Of a DNA stretch of 64,000 nt, positions 56,355 through 64,000 are shown one piece after another. Each line of letters opens with the position of its first letter. Within the stretch, counting starts at the first letter, position 1. The notes below the pieces were generated by a model, which saw only the letters and a program-made list of their open reading frames with translations, did not search any database and was not told the DNA's origin. Where the stretch lies: the NCBI RefSeq assembly GCF_000257645.1, contig NZ_AJHJ01000009.1, positions 107,304 through 171,303 on the forward strand, in the 5' to 3' direction. This stretch comes from Serratia sp. M24T3. Its GTDB lineage: Bacteria > Pseudomonadota > Gammaproteobacteria > Enterobacterales > Enterobacteriaceae. A program made the position numbers and the translations under genes.

Positions 56355-57386
56355 TCAGGGAGTGACGGGTGCCACACTTTGCCATGGCGCTACAGAATGA
56401 CGCCTTACCAGCGTAGGCATAAAACAGTGGGAAACTCCGGCAGATAGCTGATTGGCTGCTCCCTGAAGCGCCAGCTCGGTCGCCAGCGTGGCCATGGAGA
56501 TAATCGGATAGCGCACGGTGGTCAGCTTCGGACTGGTATAACGAGCGATGGGAATATCATCGAATCCGACCAATGAAAATTCGCTGGGAATGCGAATACC
56601 GTTTTCTTTCAATACTGCCAGAGCACCGGCGGCCATAGAATCGTTGTAGGCGAACACCGCGCTGAGGTTCAAATTTCTCCCCAACAGCTCGACCATTGCC
56701 GCCTCACCGCCTTGTAAATCGGGAGAGCCTTCCGCGCGCCAGCTGTCCGGTGGCAAGGTTTGGTCGTGACGTGCCTGCTTCATGGCGGTTACGTAGCCTG
56801 CAAAACGCTGGGTTTCATCGGCAATAGCATGGCTGGAACCTATATAGCCGATACGCTGATGCCCTTGAGATATAAGCAGTTTAGTTGCAATCTCGGCACC
56901 AACGACGTTTTCCAGCGACACACAACGGTGTTCGTAACCGCTTACCACACGGTTGATCAGTACCATGCCGGGAACTTGATCCATAAACAGTGCCAGCTCG
57001 GCATCTCCCAACGCTTTAGCATGTACGATCAATGCGTTACAGCGCTGGCGGATCAAGACTTCAATCGCATGACGTTCTTTTTCGGCCTGATGGTAACTGT
57101 TGCCAATCAGCACATATTTATTGTGCTGCTGGGCCACGGTATCAACCGCTTTGACCAATGCACCGAAGAACGGATCGGAGACATCCATGACCACTACGCC
57201 AATGGTATCGCTGCTTTGAGTCGCCAGTGCCTGCGCATTGGCGTTTGGCCGATAGCCCAGCACCTTGACCGCGCTAAGCACCTGTTCTCGCGCCTCTTTA
57301 CTGGCAATAGCGGGATTATTCAAGACTCTGGAAACCGTGGCAACAGACACGCCGGCCAGTTTGGCAACATCACGAATGGTAACCAT
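56355..57386 (-). CDS. galS: HTH-type transcriptional regulator GalS
   Basis: LacI-family isorepressor of the galactose regulon, controlling mglBAC and itself. The product is 343 residues (E. coli 346). The helix-turn-helix [20 protein letters not shown] is at residues 3-22, the hinge NANAQALA near 48-55 and the effector domain follows ([30 protein letters not shown]). The ATG has GGAG six bases upstream. It lies upstream of mglB on the same strand, as in E. coli. Confidence 0.96.
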   Translation of the reverse strand: MVTIRDVAKLAGVSVATVSRVLNNPAIASKEAREQVLSAVKVLGYRPNANAQALATQSSDTIGVVVMDVSDPFFGALVKAVDTVAQQHNKYVLIGNSYHQAEKERHAIEVLIRQRCNALIVHAKALGDAELALFMDQVPGMVLINRVVSGYEHRCVSLENVVGAEIATKLLISQGHQRIGYIGSSHAIADETQRFAGYVTAMKQARHDQTLPPDSWRAEGSPDLQGGEAAMVELLGRNLNLSAVFAYNDSMAAGALAVLKENGIRIPSEFSLVGFDDIPIARYTSPKLTTVRYPIISMATLATELALQGAANQLSAGVSHCFMPTLVRRHSVAPWQSVAPVTP

Positions 57387-57538
57387 AGGTCGCTCCGCAG
57401 GTCGTGAACAGAGGCCGACGGCAGCTAGGAAGAGATGAACCCCGGGCAGAAGAGAGAAAGTCTAGCGAAAAAGAAAGTACAGTGATCATGGTTGTTTCCT
57501 GTTTTAGTTAAGCGATCGGCTTACTCTGCACGACCGCT

Positions 57539-57599
57539 ATCCTAAACACTTTGACGACAAACCAGCGTGAGTCTCGTCACAGCTCAGAAAACGTTTACA
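57539..57599 (-). promoter_or_regulatory. galS promoter: GalS operator, CRP site and -10
   Basis: On the minus strand TGTAAACGTTTTCT (57586-57599) fits the gal operator except the last base. TGTGACGAGACTCACG (57566-57581) matches CRP at 9 of 10 arm positions. TAGGAT (57539-57544) is a -10 at class II spacing. The layout copies that of mglB, with operator and CRP site 3-4 bases apart, so GalS should repress itself. Confidence 0.75.
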
Positions 57600-57640
57600 T
57601 ACAATTTTGCAACTTTTGTCGCATCCTCACACAATCTGCG

Positions 57641-58798
57641 TCATCGGCCGCTATTGGCAGGTTCTCCGGCGGCCTTGGCAGTCAACTGACGCCACAACCA
57701 TTCCATTGGCCCCTGACGGAAATAGTGCAACCAGCACAGCGTGACGGTCAGGTTTAACAGCCAGACAGCGGGAACCAGCGCCAATAACTGCAACCGATTG
57801 AAATGTTGATAAAAATGAAGTGTATTAAAGAAAAAATCGCAAATCAGCGTTTGCAGCAGGTAGTTGGTCAGCGCCATGCGCCCCACTTGCGACATCCACA
57901 GAGCCCAACGCTGCTTCACCAGCCATGGCCAGCAGCCATAGCACAGCGCCAGATAACCCATGGCTTGCATCAGCGCGCCTATTTCACGCGGGGCCTGTAG
58001 ATAAAAACCGCTCCAACGATAGTCCCAACCAGTGTGCCAGGCAATGGCCACCGCCGGGATCTGAATGATCCATGAAAGCGGTAACAATACTGCCGCTACG
58101 CCCAGATAATGGCGAACGTTAAACTGCCCTTTCAACCAGCCGCTGCGCATCAGGCTCGCGCCCATCAACATTGCACCGCCCAATTCCCAGCCATATTGCA
58201 CGGCCACTGAAATCAGGCTCGACGACAGTAAGTCCAGCCGATTATTGATTGCCTCAATGCCGCCTTTGAAGCGCCAGAACTGCTCGTACTGCAACTCGGC
58301 ATAACCAGGATTCCAGAAGCTGCCGGGATCGGGTTTAGAAATCAGGCCAAGCATTAATAGAATCGCCACGCCCATGAGATATAACATCACGCCGGTTCGA
58401 AACAGTGTTTGATTGCTTTTCGCCTCGCGCACCAGCCGCCAAAACACCAGCCCTATCAGGCCATAAGACAGCAAAATGTCGCCATCCCAGAAAAACACCG
58501 CGTGGATCAACCCGCACAGCAGCAACAGCGAAAGCCGAGACTGGATCCAGGCCTTGCCGCGCGGTAACAGCAAATGCAACCCCGCGCCGAACAGCATGGC
58601 AAACATCATCAGGAATTTTCCCTGTGCCAGCACATCGAGCACGCTCCACGTCCAGGCATCAACGCCAGAAGGTTGCCCGGCATAGGCAGGATTCAGGTAA
58701 GCGGCCTTGGGCAGGCCAAACGAGCTGATATTAAGAAGAAGGATGCCGAAAATGGCGATGCCACGGGCAAAATCAAGGGTAGCAATACGTGGGCGCAT
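57641..58798 (-). CDS. yeiB: Inner-membrane protein YeiB (DUF418)
   Basis: Polytopic membrane protein of the DUF418/YeiB family, of unknown function. The product is 385 residues, exactly the E. coli length, from the ATG at 58798; AGGA lies eight bases upstream and an earlier start at 58831 is not conserved. About ten hydrophobic segments are visible, with LDFARGIAIFGILLLNI at the start and GRMALTNYLLQTLIC in the DUF418 core. It follows folE after a strong terminator. Confidence 0.92.
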   Translation of the reverse strand: MRPRIATLDFARGIAIFGILLLNISSFGLPKAAYLNPAYAGQPSGVDAWTWSVLDVLAQGKFLMMFAMLFGAGLHLLLPRGKAWIQSRLSLLLLCGLIHAVFFWDGDILLSYGLIGLVFWRLVREAKSNQTLFRTGVMLYLMGVAILLMLGLISKPDPGSFWNPGYAELQYEQFWRFKGGIEAINNRLDLLSSSLISVAVQYGWELGGAMLMGASLMRSGWLKGQFNVRHYLGVAAVLLPLSWIIQIPAVAIAWHTGWDYRWSGFYLQAPREIGALMQAMGYLALCYGCWPWLVKQRWALWMSQVGRMALTNYLLQTLICDFFFNTLHFYQHFNRLQLLALVPAVWLLNLTVTLCWLHYFRQGPMEWLWRQLTAKAAGEPANSGR

Positions 58799-58823
58799 CA
58801 ATAACGTCCTGTTGCAGGGATAC

Positions 58824-58869
58824 AAAAGCAAACGCCTCGAGAGGCCCTGGGGCTCTTCGAGGCGTTTGC
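58824..58869 (-). terminator. Strong terminator after folE
   Basis: A perfect 13-bp stem (GCAAACGCCTCGA and complement) with further pairing inside the loop, followed on the minus strand by TTTTG. Confidence 0.88.
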
Positions 58870-58927
58870 CCTGAAAATTGGCTTCGAGCCAATACTGTAC
58901 AGTATAGCGATTTTATCAACGCAGCGA

Positions 58928-59590
58928 TCAGTTATGACGGACTGTGCGCAAGAACTCCTGACGGGTATTCTGGCTGGTTTTAAACAGGCCGCCGAGGGAG
59001 GTCGTCGTGGTCGCGCTGGTCGCATCACGGATACCGCGCGCTTTCACACAGTAGTGAACTGCATCGATAGACACTGCAACGTCTTTGGTGCCAAGCAGGG
59101 TTTGCAGAGCAATCAGGATCTGCTGAGTCAAACGTTCCTGCACCTGTGGACGCTGCGAGAAGAACTGCACGATACGGTTGATTTTGGACAAACCAATCAC
59201 CGCGTCTTTAGGGATGTAAGCCACCGTCGCTTTACCATCGATAGTGACAAAATGGTGCTCACAGGTGCTGGTCAGCGTGATATCACGCACCGAAATCATC
59301 TCGTCGACTTTCATCTTGTTAGTGATAACGGTGATTTTCGGGAAGTTGGCGTAGTCGAGGCCGGAGAAAATCTCATCGACATACATCTTGGCGATGCGCG
59401 TCGGGGTTTCAGCCAGACTATCGTCATTCAGGTCAAGATTGAGCAGCTGCATGATACCGGTCATATGCTCTTTAATCCGCTGTTTGCGGGTATCGGCGTC
59501 TAAAGACGGCTCTTCACGCAGCGGGGTTTCAAGACCACGGGCCATTAACGCCTCATGAACCAATACAGCTTCTTTACTCAATGTTGCCAT
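58928..59590 (-). CDS. folE: GTP cyclohydrolase 1
   Basis: Converts GTP to 7,8-dihydroneopterin triphosphate, the first step of folate synthesis. The product is 220 residues (E. coli 222). Zinc ligands Cys110, His113 and Cys181 and catalytic His112 are in STCEHHF and HYCVKARG. The ATG follows GGAGAAAG. In E. coli it is divergent from yeiG directly; here an MFS gene and a LysR gene lie between. Confidence 0.97.
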   Translation of the reverse strand: MATLSKEAVLVHEALMARGLETPLREEPSLDADTRKQRIKEHMTGIMQLLNLDLNDDSLAETPTRIAKMYVDEIFSGLDYANFPKITVITNKMKVDEMISVRDITLTSTCEHHFVTIDGKATVAYIPKDAVIGLSKINRIVQFFSQRPQVQERLTQQILIALQTLLGTKDVAVSIDAVHYCVKARGIRDATSATTTTSLGGLFKTSQNTRQEFLRTVRHN

Positions 59591-59717
59591 TTTCTTCTTT
59601 CTCCAGCAGTTGATATCACCTTGATGCAGATCACACCAAAATGAGGTGGCTTACTGTAGTTGAGTCCGCCCGCAGAATCCAGTGATTGCTCTTCATGATG
59701 GCTGAAATAGCTCGAAG

Positions 59718-60845
59718 TTATCGACTGCGTTTGATGACCAGTGCTCCGGCGAGCCAGAATCCGGCCATAGCCACATAAAGTGCGGGCTCAAGTCGATGAG
59801 TCAGCGAGGTGGAAACCGCCGATAGCAGGGGTCCCATCAATTGCCCGACGGCATAACCGGTGGTGAGTAAACCTGCCATGTAACGTGCATGGTTGGGTGC
59901 CAGCTCGCGGCTGTACTGCAACGCCAGCTGAACCACACACAGGAACCCGCCACCGGTTAGCAAAGCGCCGATAATCAGCCCGTTAACACCGGGAACAATT
60001 TCTGAACAGAGTACGCCAATTCCCTGCATCCATAGCGTCAACGCCAGACGCTGATGCGTTTTCAGGCAGTGTCGGGTCATGATACCGATAACAATGCCGA
60101 TCATTGACGCGCCGCCAAACACCGGCCAGACAAACTGTGCGAACAGACTATCGGGAAAACGAGCGTTGGCCATCTGTGAGAAAAATGTCGCAGGAAGAAT
60201 ATAACCAAAGCCTGCCAGGCTGTAACACAGCACCAACCTTTTGAGGTCAGGAGTCAGGACTAACGGAATCGTCGATACATTGGCGCGGTGCAGCTCACCG
60301 GCGCGAGGAAAATTGCGGGTAATAAGCAGCACCAGAATCAGCGCTAATCCACCATAAACTGCCCAGGCTACGGCAGCGCTCAGCGCCAGACTGTGAATGG
60401 CGGCAGCAACAATACCGCTGAGGAAAATTCCCGCACCGGGGCCAGCAAACACCGCAGCGCTCATCGCCGGGCGGCCATAGTGTGCCAATCGCTCGTTGCA
60501 CCAGGCCGAAACCAACACCATCGCCCAACCGCTGGTCCAGCCAATCACAAAGCGGATGGCAGAATGCCAGATTTCGCCAGTGACCACGGCAGAAAGCAGC
60601 GTCAGCACCACCGCTCCCCAAACGCCAATCCACAGGCGGCGTTCAACGTGACGGGTGGATTTCATCGCGTCATAGGCACCAAACAGGTAACCAAGATAGT
60701 TAAATGCTGCCACTAATCCAGCACCGGTCAACGTAAACTGATGCTCGGCGATCATCAACGGAACCTGGGGAGTGAACGCAAAACGCCCTATTCCCAATGC
60801 CACTACAAAGGCCAAAAAGCCGGTCAGTGCTACACGAAATGCCAT
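59718..60845 (-). CDS. MFS transporter, YbfB/YjiJ family
   Basis: Predicted 12-helix major facilitator of the YbfB/YjiJ (DUF1228) family; the substrate is unknown. The product is 375 residues from the ATG at 60845 with GGAG upstream; a start at 60878 is less likely. The N-terminal GIGRFAFTPQVPLM, GLVAAFNYLGYLFGAYDA and the second-half GLLTTGYAVGQLMGPLLSA are family features. It is divergent from a LysR regulator over 142 bases, a layout typical of a regulator and its target. Confidence 0.85.
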   Translation of the reverse strand: MAFRVALTGFLAFVVALGIGRFAFTPQVPLMIAEHQFTLTGAGLVAAFNYLGYLFGAYDAMKSTRHVERRLWIGVWGAVVLTLLSAVVTGEIWHSAIRFVIGWTSGWAMVLVSAWCNERLAHYGRPAMSAAVFAGPGAGIFLSGIVAAAIHSLALSAAVAWAVYGGLALILVLLITRNFPRAGELHRANVSTIPLVLTPDLKRLVLCYSLAGFGYILPATFFSQMANARFPDSLFAQFVWPVFGGASMIGIVIGIMTRHCLKTHQRLALTLWMQGIGVLCSEIVPGVNGLIIGALLTGGGFLCVVQLALQYSRELAPNHARYMAGLLTTGYAVGQLMGPLLSAVSTSLTHRLEPALYVAMAGFWLAGALVIKRSR

Positions 60846-60935
60846 ACTCACTCCAGAAAAGTCTGTGGTTATTCGCACGGCTCACAATTCTCGTGCGTTA
60901 AAAATTCTGTTAATCATGATGACCTAAAGTTAGAA

Positions 60936-60948
60936 TCACGAATAGTGA
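60936..60948. promoter_or_regulatory. Candidate LysR-type operator (T-N11-A)
   Basis: TCAC-GAATA-GTGA is a perfect interrupted palindrome with T and A 11 bases apart. It sits in the divergent gap, 40 bases before the lysR-type gene and 91 before the MFS gene. Confidence 0.5.
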
Positions 60949-60987
60949 ATAATACAAACAAACTTCGTTACGATAAGAGAATAAATT

Positions 60988-61869
60988 ATGGATCTTACCC
61001 AGTTACGAATGTTTTGCTGTGTGGCAGAAACCGGCTCGGTAGCGCGTGCAGCACAACAGCTCCACCGCGTGCCGTCTAATTTGACCACCCGCCTGCGCCA
61101 ACTTGAACAAGAGCTGGGCACTGATTTGTTTATCCGCGAAAAACAGCGACTACGGCTTTCAGCTATTGGCTACAACTTTTTGAGTTACGCTAAACGAATT
61201 CTGGCGTTGAGTGAAGAAGCGCTGGCTTTAACCCATGCCGGTGAACCTGCTGGGCAATTCGAGCTGGGCGCAATGGAAAGCTCGGCAGCGACACGCCTTC
61301 CTGCTCTGCTTGCGGCTTATCATCAGCGTCATCCACAGGTTGCACTCTCGTTGAACACCGCACCGTCGGGCGAAACCATCGACAGCGTCCGTTCTGGAAA
61401 ACTGGCAGCAGGTCTGGCTGAAGGTCCAATTGACGATGAAGATTTAACCGGCTGCGTGGCTTTTCAGGAACGGTTGGTACTCATCTCCCCGCAGGGAGAA
61501 GACCCAATGGTCACCCTTCCTGGCCGACCGGGACACACGGTATTTGCGTTTCGTCCCAGCTGCTCTTATCGTCAACGTTTAGAGAACTGGATGAGACATG
61601 CCGGATTTCACGCCAACAGCACCATGGAGATTCAGTCATATCACTCCATGGTCGCCTGCGTCGCCAGCGGGGCGGGTATTGCCATGCTGCCGCGCAGTCT
61701 GCTGGATCAAATGCAGGGCAAAGAACGCGTGCAAGTACATGAGTTAGATGAGCAATTCGCCGCCAGCACTACTTGGCTGTTTTGGCGGCGCGATGCTTTT
61801 GGGCCTAACGTAAGGGCATTGCAGGAACTGATTTTGGAGCTGAATGGCTCTGTGAATTTAGCGCATTAA
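60988..61869 (+). CDS. LysR-family transcriptional regulator, PtrR (YneJ)-like
   Basis: LysR regulator of 293 residues: winged helix-turn-helix in 1-60 ([35 protein letters not shown] region) and effector domain from about 90. It resembles E. coli PtrR/YneJ ([40 protein letters not shown]), a regulator near putrescine and glutaminase genes, but here its partner is the divergent MFS transporter. It ends 25 bases before the hydrolase gene, so the two could be co-transcribed. Confidence 0.85.
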   Translation: MDLTQLRMFCCVAETGSVARAAQQLHRVPSNLTTRLRQLEQELGTDLFIREKQRLRLSAIGYNFLSYAKRILALSEEALALTHAGEPAGQFELGAMESSAATRLPALLAAYHQRHPQVALSLNTAPSGETIDSVRSGKLAAGLAEGPIDDEDLTGCVAFQERLVLISPQGEDPMVTLPGRPGHTVFAFRPSCSYRQRLENWMRHAGFHANSTMEIQSYHSMVACVASGAGIAMLPRSLLDQMQGKERVQVHELDEQFAASTTWLFWRRDAFGPNVRALQELILELNGSVNLAH

Positions 61870-61894
61870 TTATAAAACTCTAAAGGAGCAACAG

Positions 61895-62743
61895 ATGAGC
61901 ACATCAATAGAACTTCTGGAAGAACACCGGATGTTCGACGGCTGGCAACAGCGTTATCGTCACTTCTCCAGCAGTTTGCAAAGCAGCACCACCTTCAGCA
62001 TCTACCTGCCACCGCCGCGTGATGACAATCCGCCTCCGGTGGTTTATTGGCTATCGGGCCTGACCTGCAACGATGAAAACTTCACAACCAAAGCAGGCGC
62101 ACAGCGCATTGCTGCAGAATTAGGGCTCGTTTTGGTGATGCCGGATACCAGCCCGCGCGGTGAAGATGTCGCCAACGACGAAGGTTACGATTTAGGCCAG
62201 GGCGCTGGTTTTTACTTAAATGCGACCCAGTCACCATGGGCAGCTCATTATCGAATGTACGACTACGTTATCGATGAGCTTCCGCTACTGCTGCAGGAAC
62301 ACTTCAATATCAGCGATCGCCAGTCGATTATGGGTCACTCGATGGGCGGACACGGCGCATTGATGCTGGCCTTACGCAATCCCCAGCGTTTCCACTCCGC
62401 TTCTGCTTTTGCCCCCATTGTTAATCCATGTCAGGTAGCTTGGGGTCGCAAGGCGTTTAGCGCCTATCTCGGCGACGACGAGAGTCAATGGTTACAGTAT
62501 GACAGCTGCCATTTGCTGAGTGTTTATCCGGCAGATCAGGCGACTTTTCCTATCTTGGTCGATCAGGGCGACAATGATCAGTTCCTCGCCGACCAGCTAC
62601 AACCGGCCAAGCTCGCCGAACTGGCCCGTCAGCGCGACTGGCCGCTGCAGCTGCGTGTACAGCCTGGTTATGACCATAGCTATTTCACTATCGCGAGCTT
62701 TATCGAGGATCACCTGCGTTTCCATGCCGGGAATTTGGGATAG
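61895..62743 (+). CDS. yeiG: S-formylglutathione hydrolase (YeiG/FrmB type)
   Basis: Serine hydrolase that splits S-formylglutathione to glutathione and formate, the last step of glutathione-dependent formaldehyde detoxification. The product is 282 residues (E. coli YeiG 278). The nucleophile is Ser149 in GHSMGGHG; the acid is in DQGDND (223-228) and His261 lies in PGYDHSYF. An excellent AAAGGAG precedes the ATG. No formaldehyde dehydrogenase gene is adjacent. Confidence 0.93.
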   Translation: MSTSIELLEEHRMFDGWQQRYRHFSSSLQSSTTFSIYLPPPRDDNPPPVVYWLSGLTCNDENFTTKAGAQRIAAELGLVLVMPDTSPRGEDVANDEGYDLGQGAGFYLNATQSPWAAHYRMYDYVIDELPLLLQEHFNISDRQSIMGHSMGGHGALMLALRNPQRFHSASAFAPIVNPCQVAWGRKAFSAYLGDDESQWLQYDSCHLLSVYPADQATFPILVDQGDNDQFLADQLQPAKLAELARQRDWPLQLRVQPGYDHSYFTIASFIEDHLRFHAGNLG

Positions 62744-62760
62744 ACCGATCCCTTAGCGGC

Positions 62761-62791
62761 TTTAGATTGGCAATCTAAAGGCAACTTTTTT
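62761..62791 (+). terminator. Possible terminator after yeiG
   Basis: Stem TTTAGAT/ATCTAAA with a 5-base loop, then GGCAA and a run of six or seven T residues. The gap before the T run weakens the call. Confidence 0.4.
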
Positions 62792-62792
62792 G

Positions 62793-62912
62793 TGCTGCGC
62801 ACTGGCTTGTGTGCTGCGCACGGGCTTTAATGCTGCGCATGGCTAAGGTGCTGCGCATGGCTAAGGTGCTGCGCATGGCTAAGGTGCTGCGCATGGCCCT
62901 TAATGCTGCGCA
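62793..62912 (+). repeat. Seven-copy array of TGCTGCGCA at 18-19 base spacing
   Basis: Copies start at 62793, 62812, 62831, 62849, 62867, 62885 and 62904. The middle copies are an exact 18-base unit GTGCTGCGCATGGCTAAG. Each contains the palindrome TGCGCA. Another copy is at 63980-63988 and an inverted one (GTGCGCAGCAC) at 63675-63685. Confidence 0.9.
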
Positions 62913-62942
62913 TGGCCTTTAGCTTAACTTCAATTCAACTTC

Positions 62943-63215
62943 ATGCGCTGCGCTTACTGGGCTGCGGCCCAGACCGCCTTAAGGGTGGCCCTTGGGCCGC
63001 CACCCTTAAGAATCCCGGGCCCCTTTTCTTGTGACCAGATTGGTGCAAAAAAAGTAGATCGTTTCAGGAGCCTCTGTGCATGGCGTTGGCCACGGCCCTG
63101 CGGGCTGCCTTCACTCAGTCGGGAGCCAAAAGCGTCTCCCTTTCCTTCGCTCAGCGTAGGCCTGAGGCCGCCAATAGCAACTAAAAAGAAAAACCGGCAA
63201 CTCTGCAGCGGTCAA
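62943..63215 (+). repeat. 273-base direct repeat, copy A
   Basis: Matches copy B (63695-63967) base for base with no gaps and about nine substitutions by hand alignment (near 97%). Near its left side, CTTAAGGGTGGC (62978-62989) and its complement (62999-63010) form a 12-bp hairpin. Both copies hold an open frame from the ATG, but it is low in complexity and Pro/Arg/Ser rich, with no ribosome site. Confidence 0.93.
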
Positions 63216-63366
63216 AAGCCGATCTCACAAAGATAGGTCTCTTAGGTTTGTTCGAGACTAGATATAACTTTTGTTTTCGTTTCTGAATTAATAAAACCGA
63301 TATTCACAGAATGTCACCTTCAAAAGAAAATTTTTGTCAGAAGAAAGGCCTTTTGACCTCAGTTTA

Positions 63367-63608
63367 GGTTGCCGATCTTTCTTTAATAGCCCTGATTGGC
63401 GGCCTCGGGGCGGCGCTGAGGAAGGGAGAAAGACGTTTTTGGCTTTCGAACGAACGAAGGGACCGCGCAGCGGCGCGACCAACGCCACACACGGGGGGCA
63501 CTGAAACGAACTCATCGTCTGGTGCCGTGCAGCTAAGCGACACCAAAGGGGCGCGGAGATGCAAGAGGGCTCGCCCTGAAGACCTCTTGCCCGGTTCCGG
63601 CACTGCCG
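63367..63608 (-). repeat. Diverged inverted relative of the 273-base repeat
   Basis: Read on the minus strand it aligns with the repeat: GTGTGGCGTTGG against GTGCATGGCGTTGG, AAGCCAAAAACGTCT against GAGCCAAAAGCGTCT, and GAGGCCGCCAAT in both. Similarity is roughly 70% in the right half. A hairpin sits at the matching left position but with a different stem, GCAAGAGG/CCTCTTGC (63561-63590). Confidence 0.7.
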
Positions 63609-63694
63609 GTTAAATGACCATTAAAATGAGTGAACCGGAAAAACTCCTCGGTGATCATTGACCTTAAAAAGCCTGTGCGCAGCACCTAAAGCCC

Positions 63695-63967
63695 ATGCGC
63701 TTCGCTTACTGGGCTGCGGCCCAGACCGCCTTAAGGGTGGCCCTTGGGCCGCCACCCTTAAGAATCCCGGGCCCCTTTTCTCGTGACCAGATTGGTGCAA
63801 AAAAAGTAGATCTTTTCAGAAGCCTCGGTGCGTGGCGTTGGCCACGGCCCTGCGGGCTGCCTTCACTCAGTCGGGAGCCAAAAGCGTCTCCCTTTCCTTC
63901 GCTCAGCGTAGGCCTGAGGCCGCCAATAGTAGCTAAAAAGAAAAACCGGCAACTCTACAGCGGTCAA
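63695..63967 (+). repeat. 273-base direct repeat, copy B
   Basis: Offset from copy A is exactly 752 bases at both ends. The hairpin is at 63730-63762. It is followed by a TGCTGCGCA copy and GGCTTAACTTC at the window edge, the same kind of sequence that precedes copy A, which hints at a further unit just outside the window. Confidence 0.93.
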
Positions 63968-64000
63968 CGCTACGCTTAATGCTGCGCATGGCTTAACTTC

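Noticed and set aside
62793..62912. Short CRISPR-like array
   Set aside because: The repeated motif is 9 bases with 9-10 base gaps that are themselves similar, so there are no unique spacers and no cas genes.
62943..63236. 97-codon open frame in repeat copy A (and its partner at 63695-63979)
   Set aside because: It has no ribosome site, is Pro/Arg/Ser rich, and exists because the repeat is GC-rich. The nine differences between copies show no clear preference for silent changes, so it is treated as repeat DNA.
62750..64000. Insertion sequence or integron cassette
   Set aside because: No transposase or integrase fragment and no matching terminal inverted repeats are visible.

Overview
The window is chromosomal DNA of an enterobacterium (order Enterobacterales). 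Nearly every protein is a full-length counterpart of an Escherichia coli K-12 gene. Gene order follows two E. coli segments: comEC-ihfB-rpsA ... trxB ... clpA ... poxB ... artPIQM (about 19-21 min) and cdd-sanA-mgl-galS-yeiB-folE-yeiG (about 48 min). Many E. coli neighbours are absent (dmsABC, macAB, aqpZ, hcp-hcr, artJ, the tRNA-Ser between infA and clpA, preTA). Copies of ERIC-type repeats and moderate protein divergence suggest a Yersiniaceae-like genus such as Serratia, Rahnella or Rouxiella. That placement is inference. There are no rRNA or tRNA genes, insertion sequences, prophage or CRISPR arrays.

Layout. 1-7.85 kb, minus strand: comEC (cut by the window edge), ihfB, rpsA, cmk and serC-aroA (DNA uptake channel, DNA bending, translation, nucleotide and aromatic/serine synthesis). 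8.1-14.4 kb, plus: ycaO, then the anaerobic formate block focA-pflB-pflA under an FNR-type promoter. 14.5-14.9 kb: three ERIC elements in tandem. 14.9-24.1 kb, minus: ycaD, serS, rarA, lolA, ftsK, lrp. 24.7-30.5 kb, plus: trxB, cydDC, aat, infA. 30.7-33.3 kb, minus: clpA-clpS (protease unfoldase and its N-degron adaptor; aat makes N-degrons that this pair destroys). 33.8-35.2 kb: cspD and a ybjX/virK-like gene. 35.4-44.9 kb: ybjD, lysO, poxB, ltaE, ybjT, ybjS, amiD. 45.1-48.0 kb: artPIQM arginine importer. 48.3-52.2 kb: cdd, maeA, sanA. 52.3-57.4 kb, minus: mglBAC galactose importer and its repressor galS, with matching CRP plus GalS-operator promoters. 57.6-60.8 kb, minus: yeiB, folE and an MFS transporter divergent from a PtrR-like LysR regulator. 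61.9-62.7 kb: S-formylglutathione hydrolase.

The last 1.25 kb (62.75-64.0 kb) has no convincing gene. It is a nested repeat cluster: seven copies of a 9-base motif at 18-19 base spacing, two 273-base direct repeats exactly 752 bases apart, and between them a diverged inverted relative that keeps a hairpin at the same place with a different stem sequence. This is the least explained part of the window. Other points of interest are ERIC ends abutting or supplying the ends of minus-strand genes, a tandem duplication of the cydD start region, intercistronic hairpins in serC-aroA and mglB-mglA, and several well-formed regulatory sites. All comparisons to E. coli are from memory, not from a database search.
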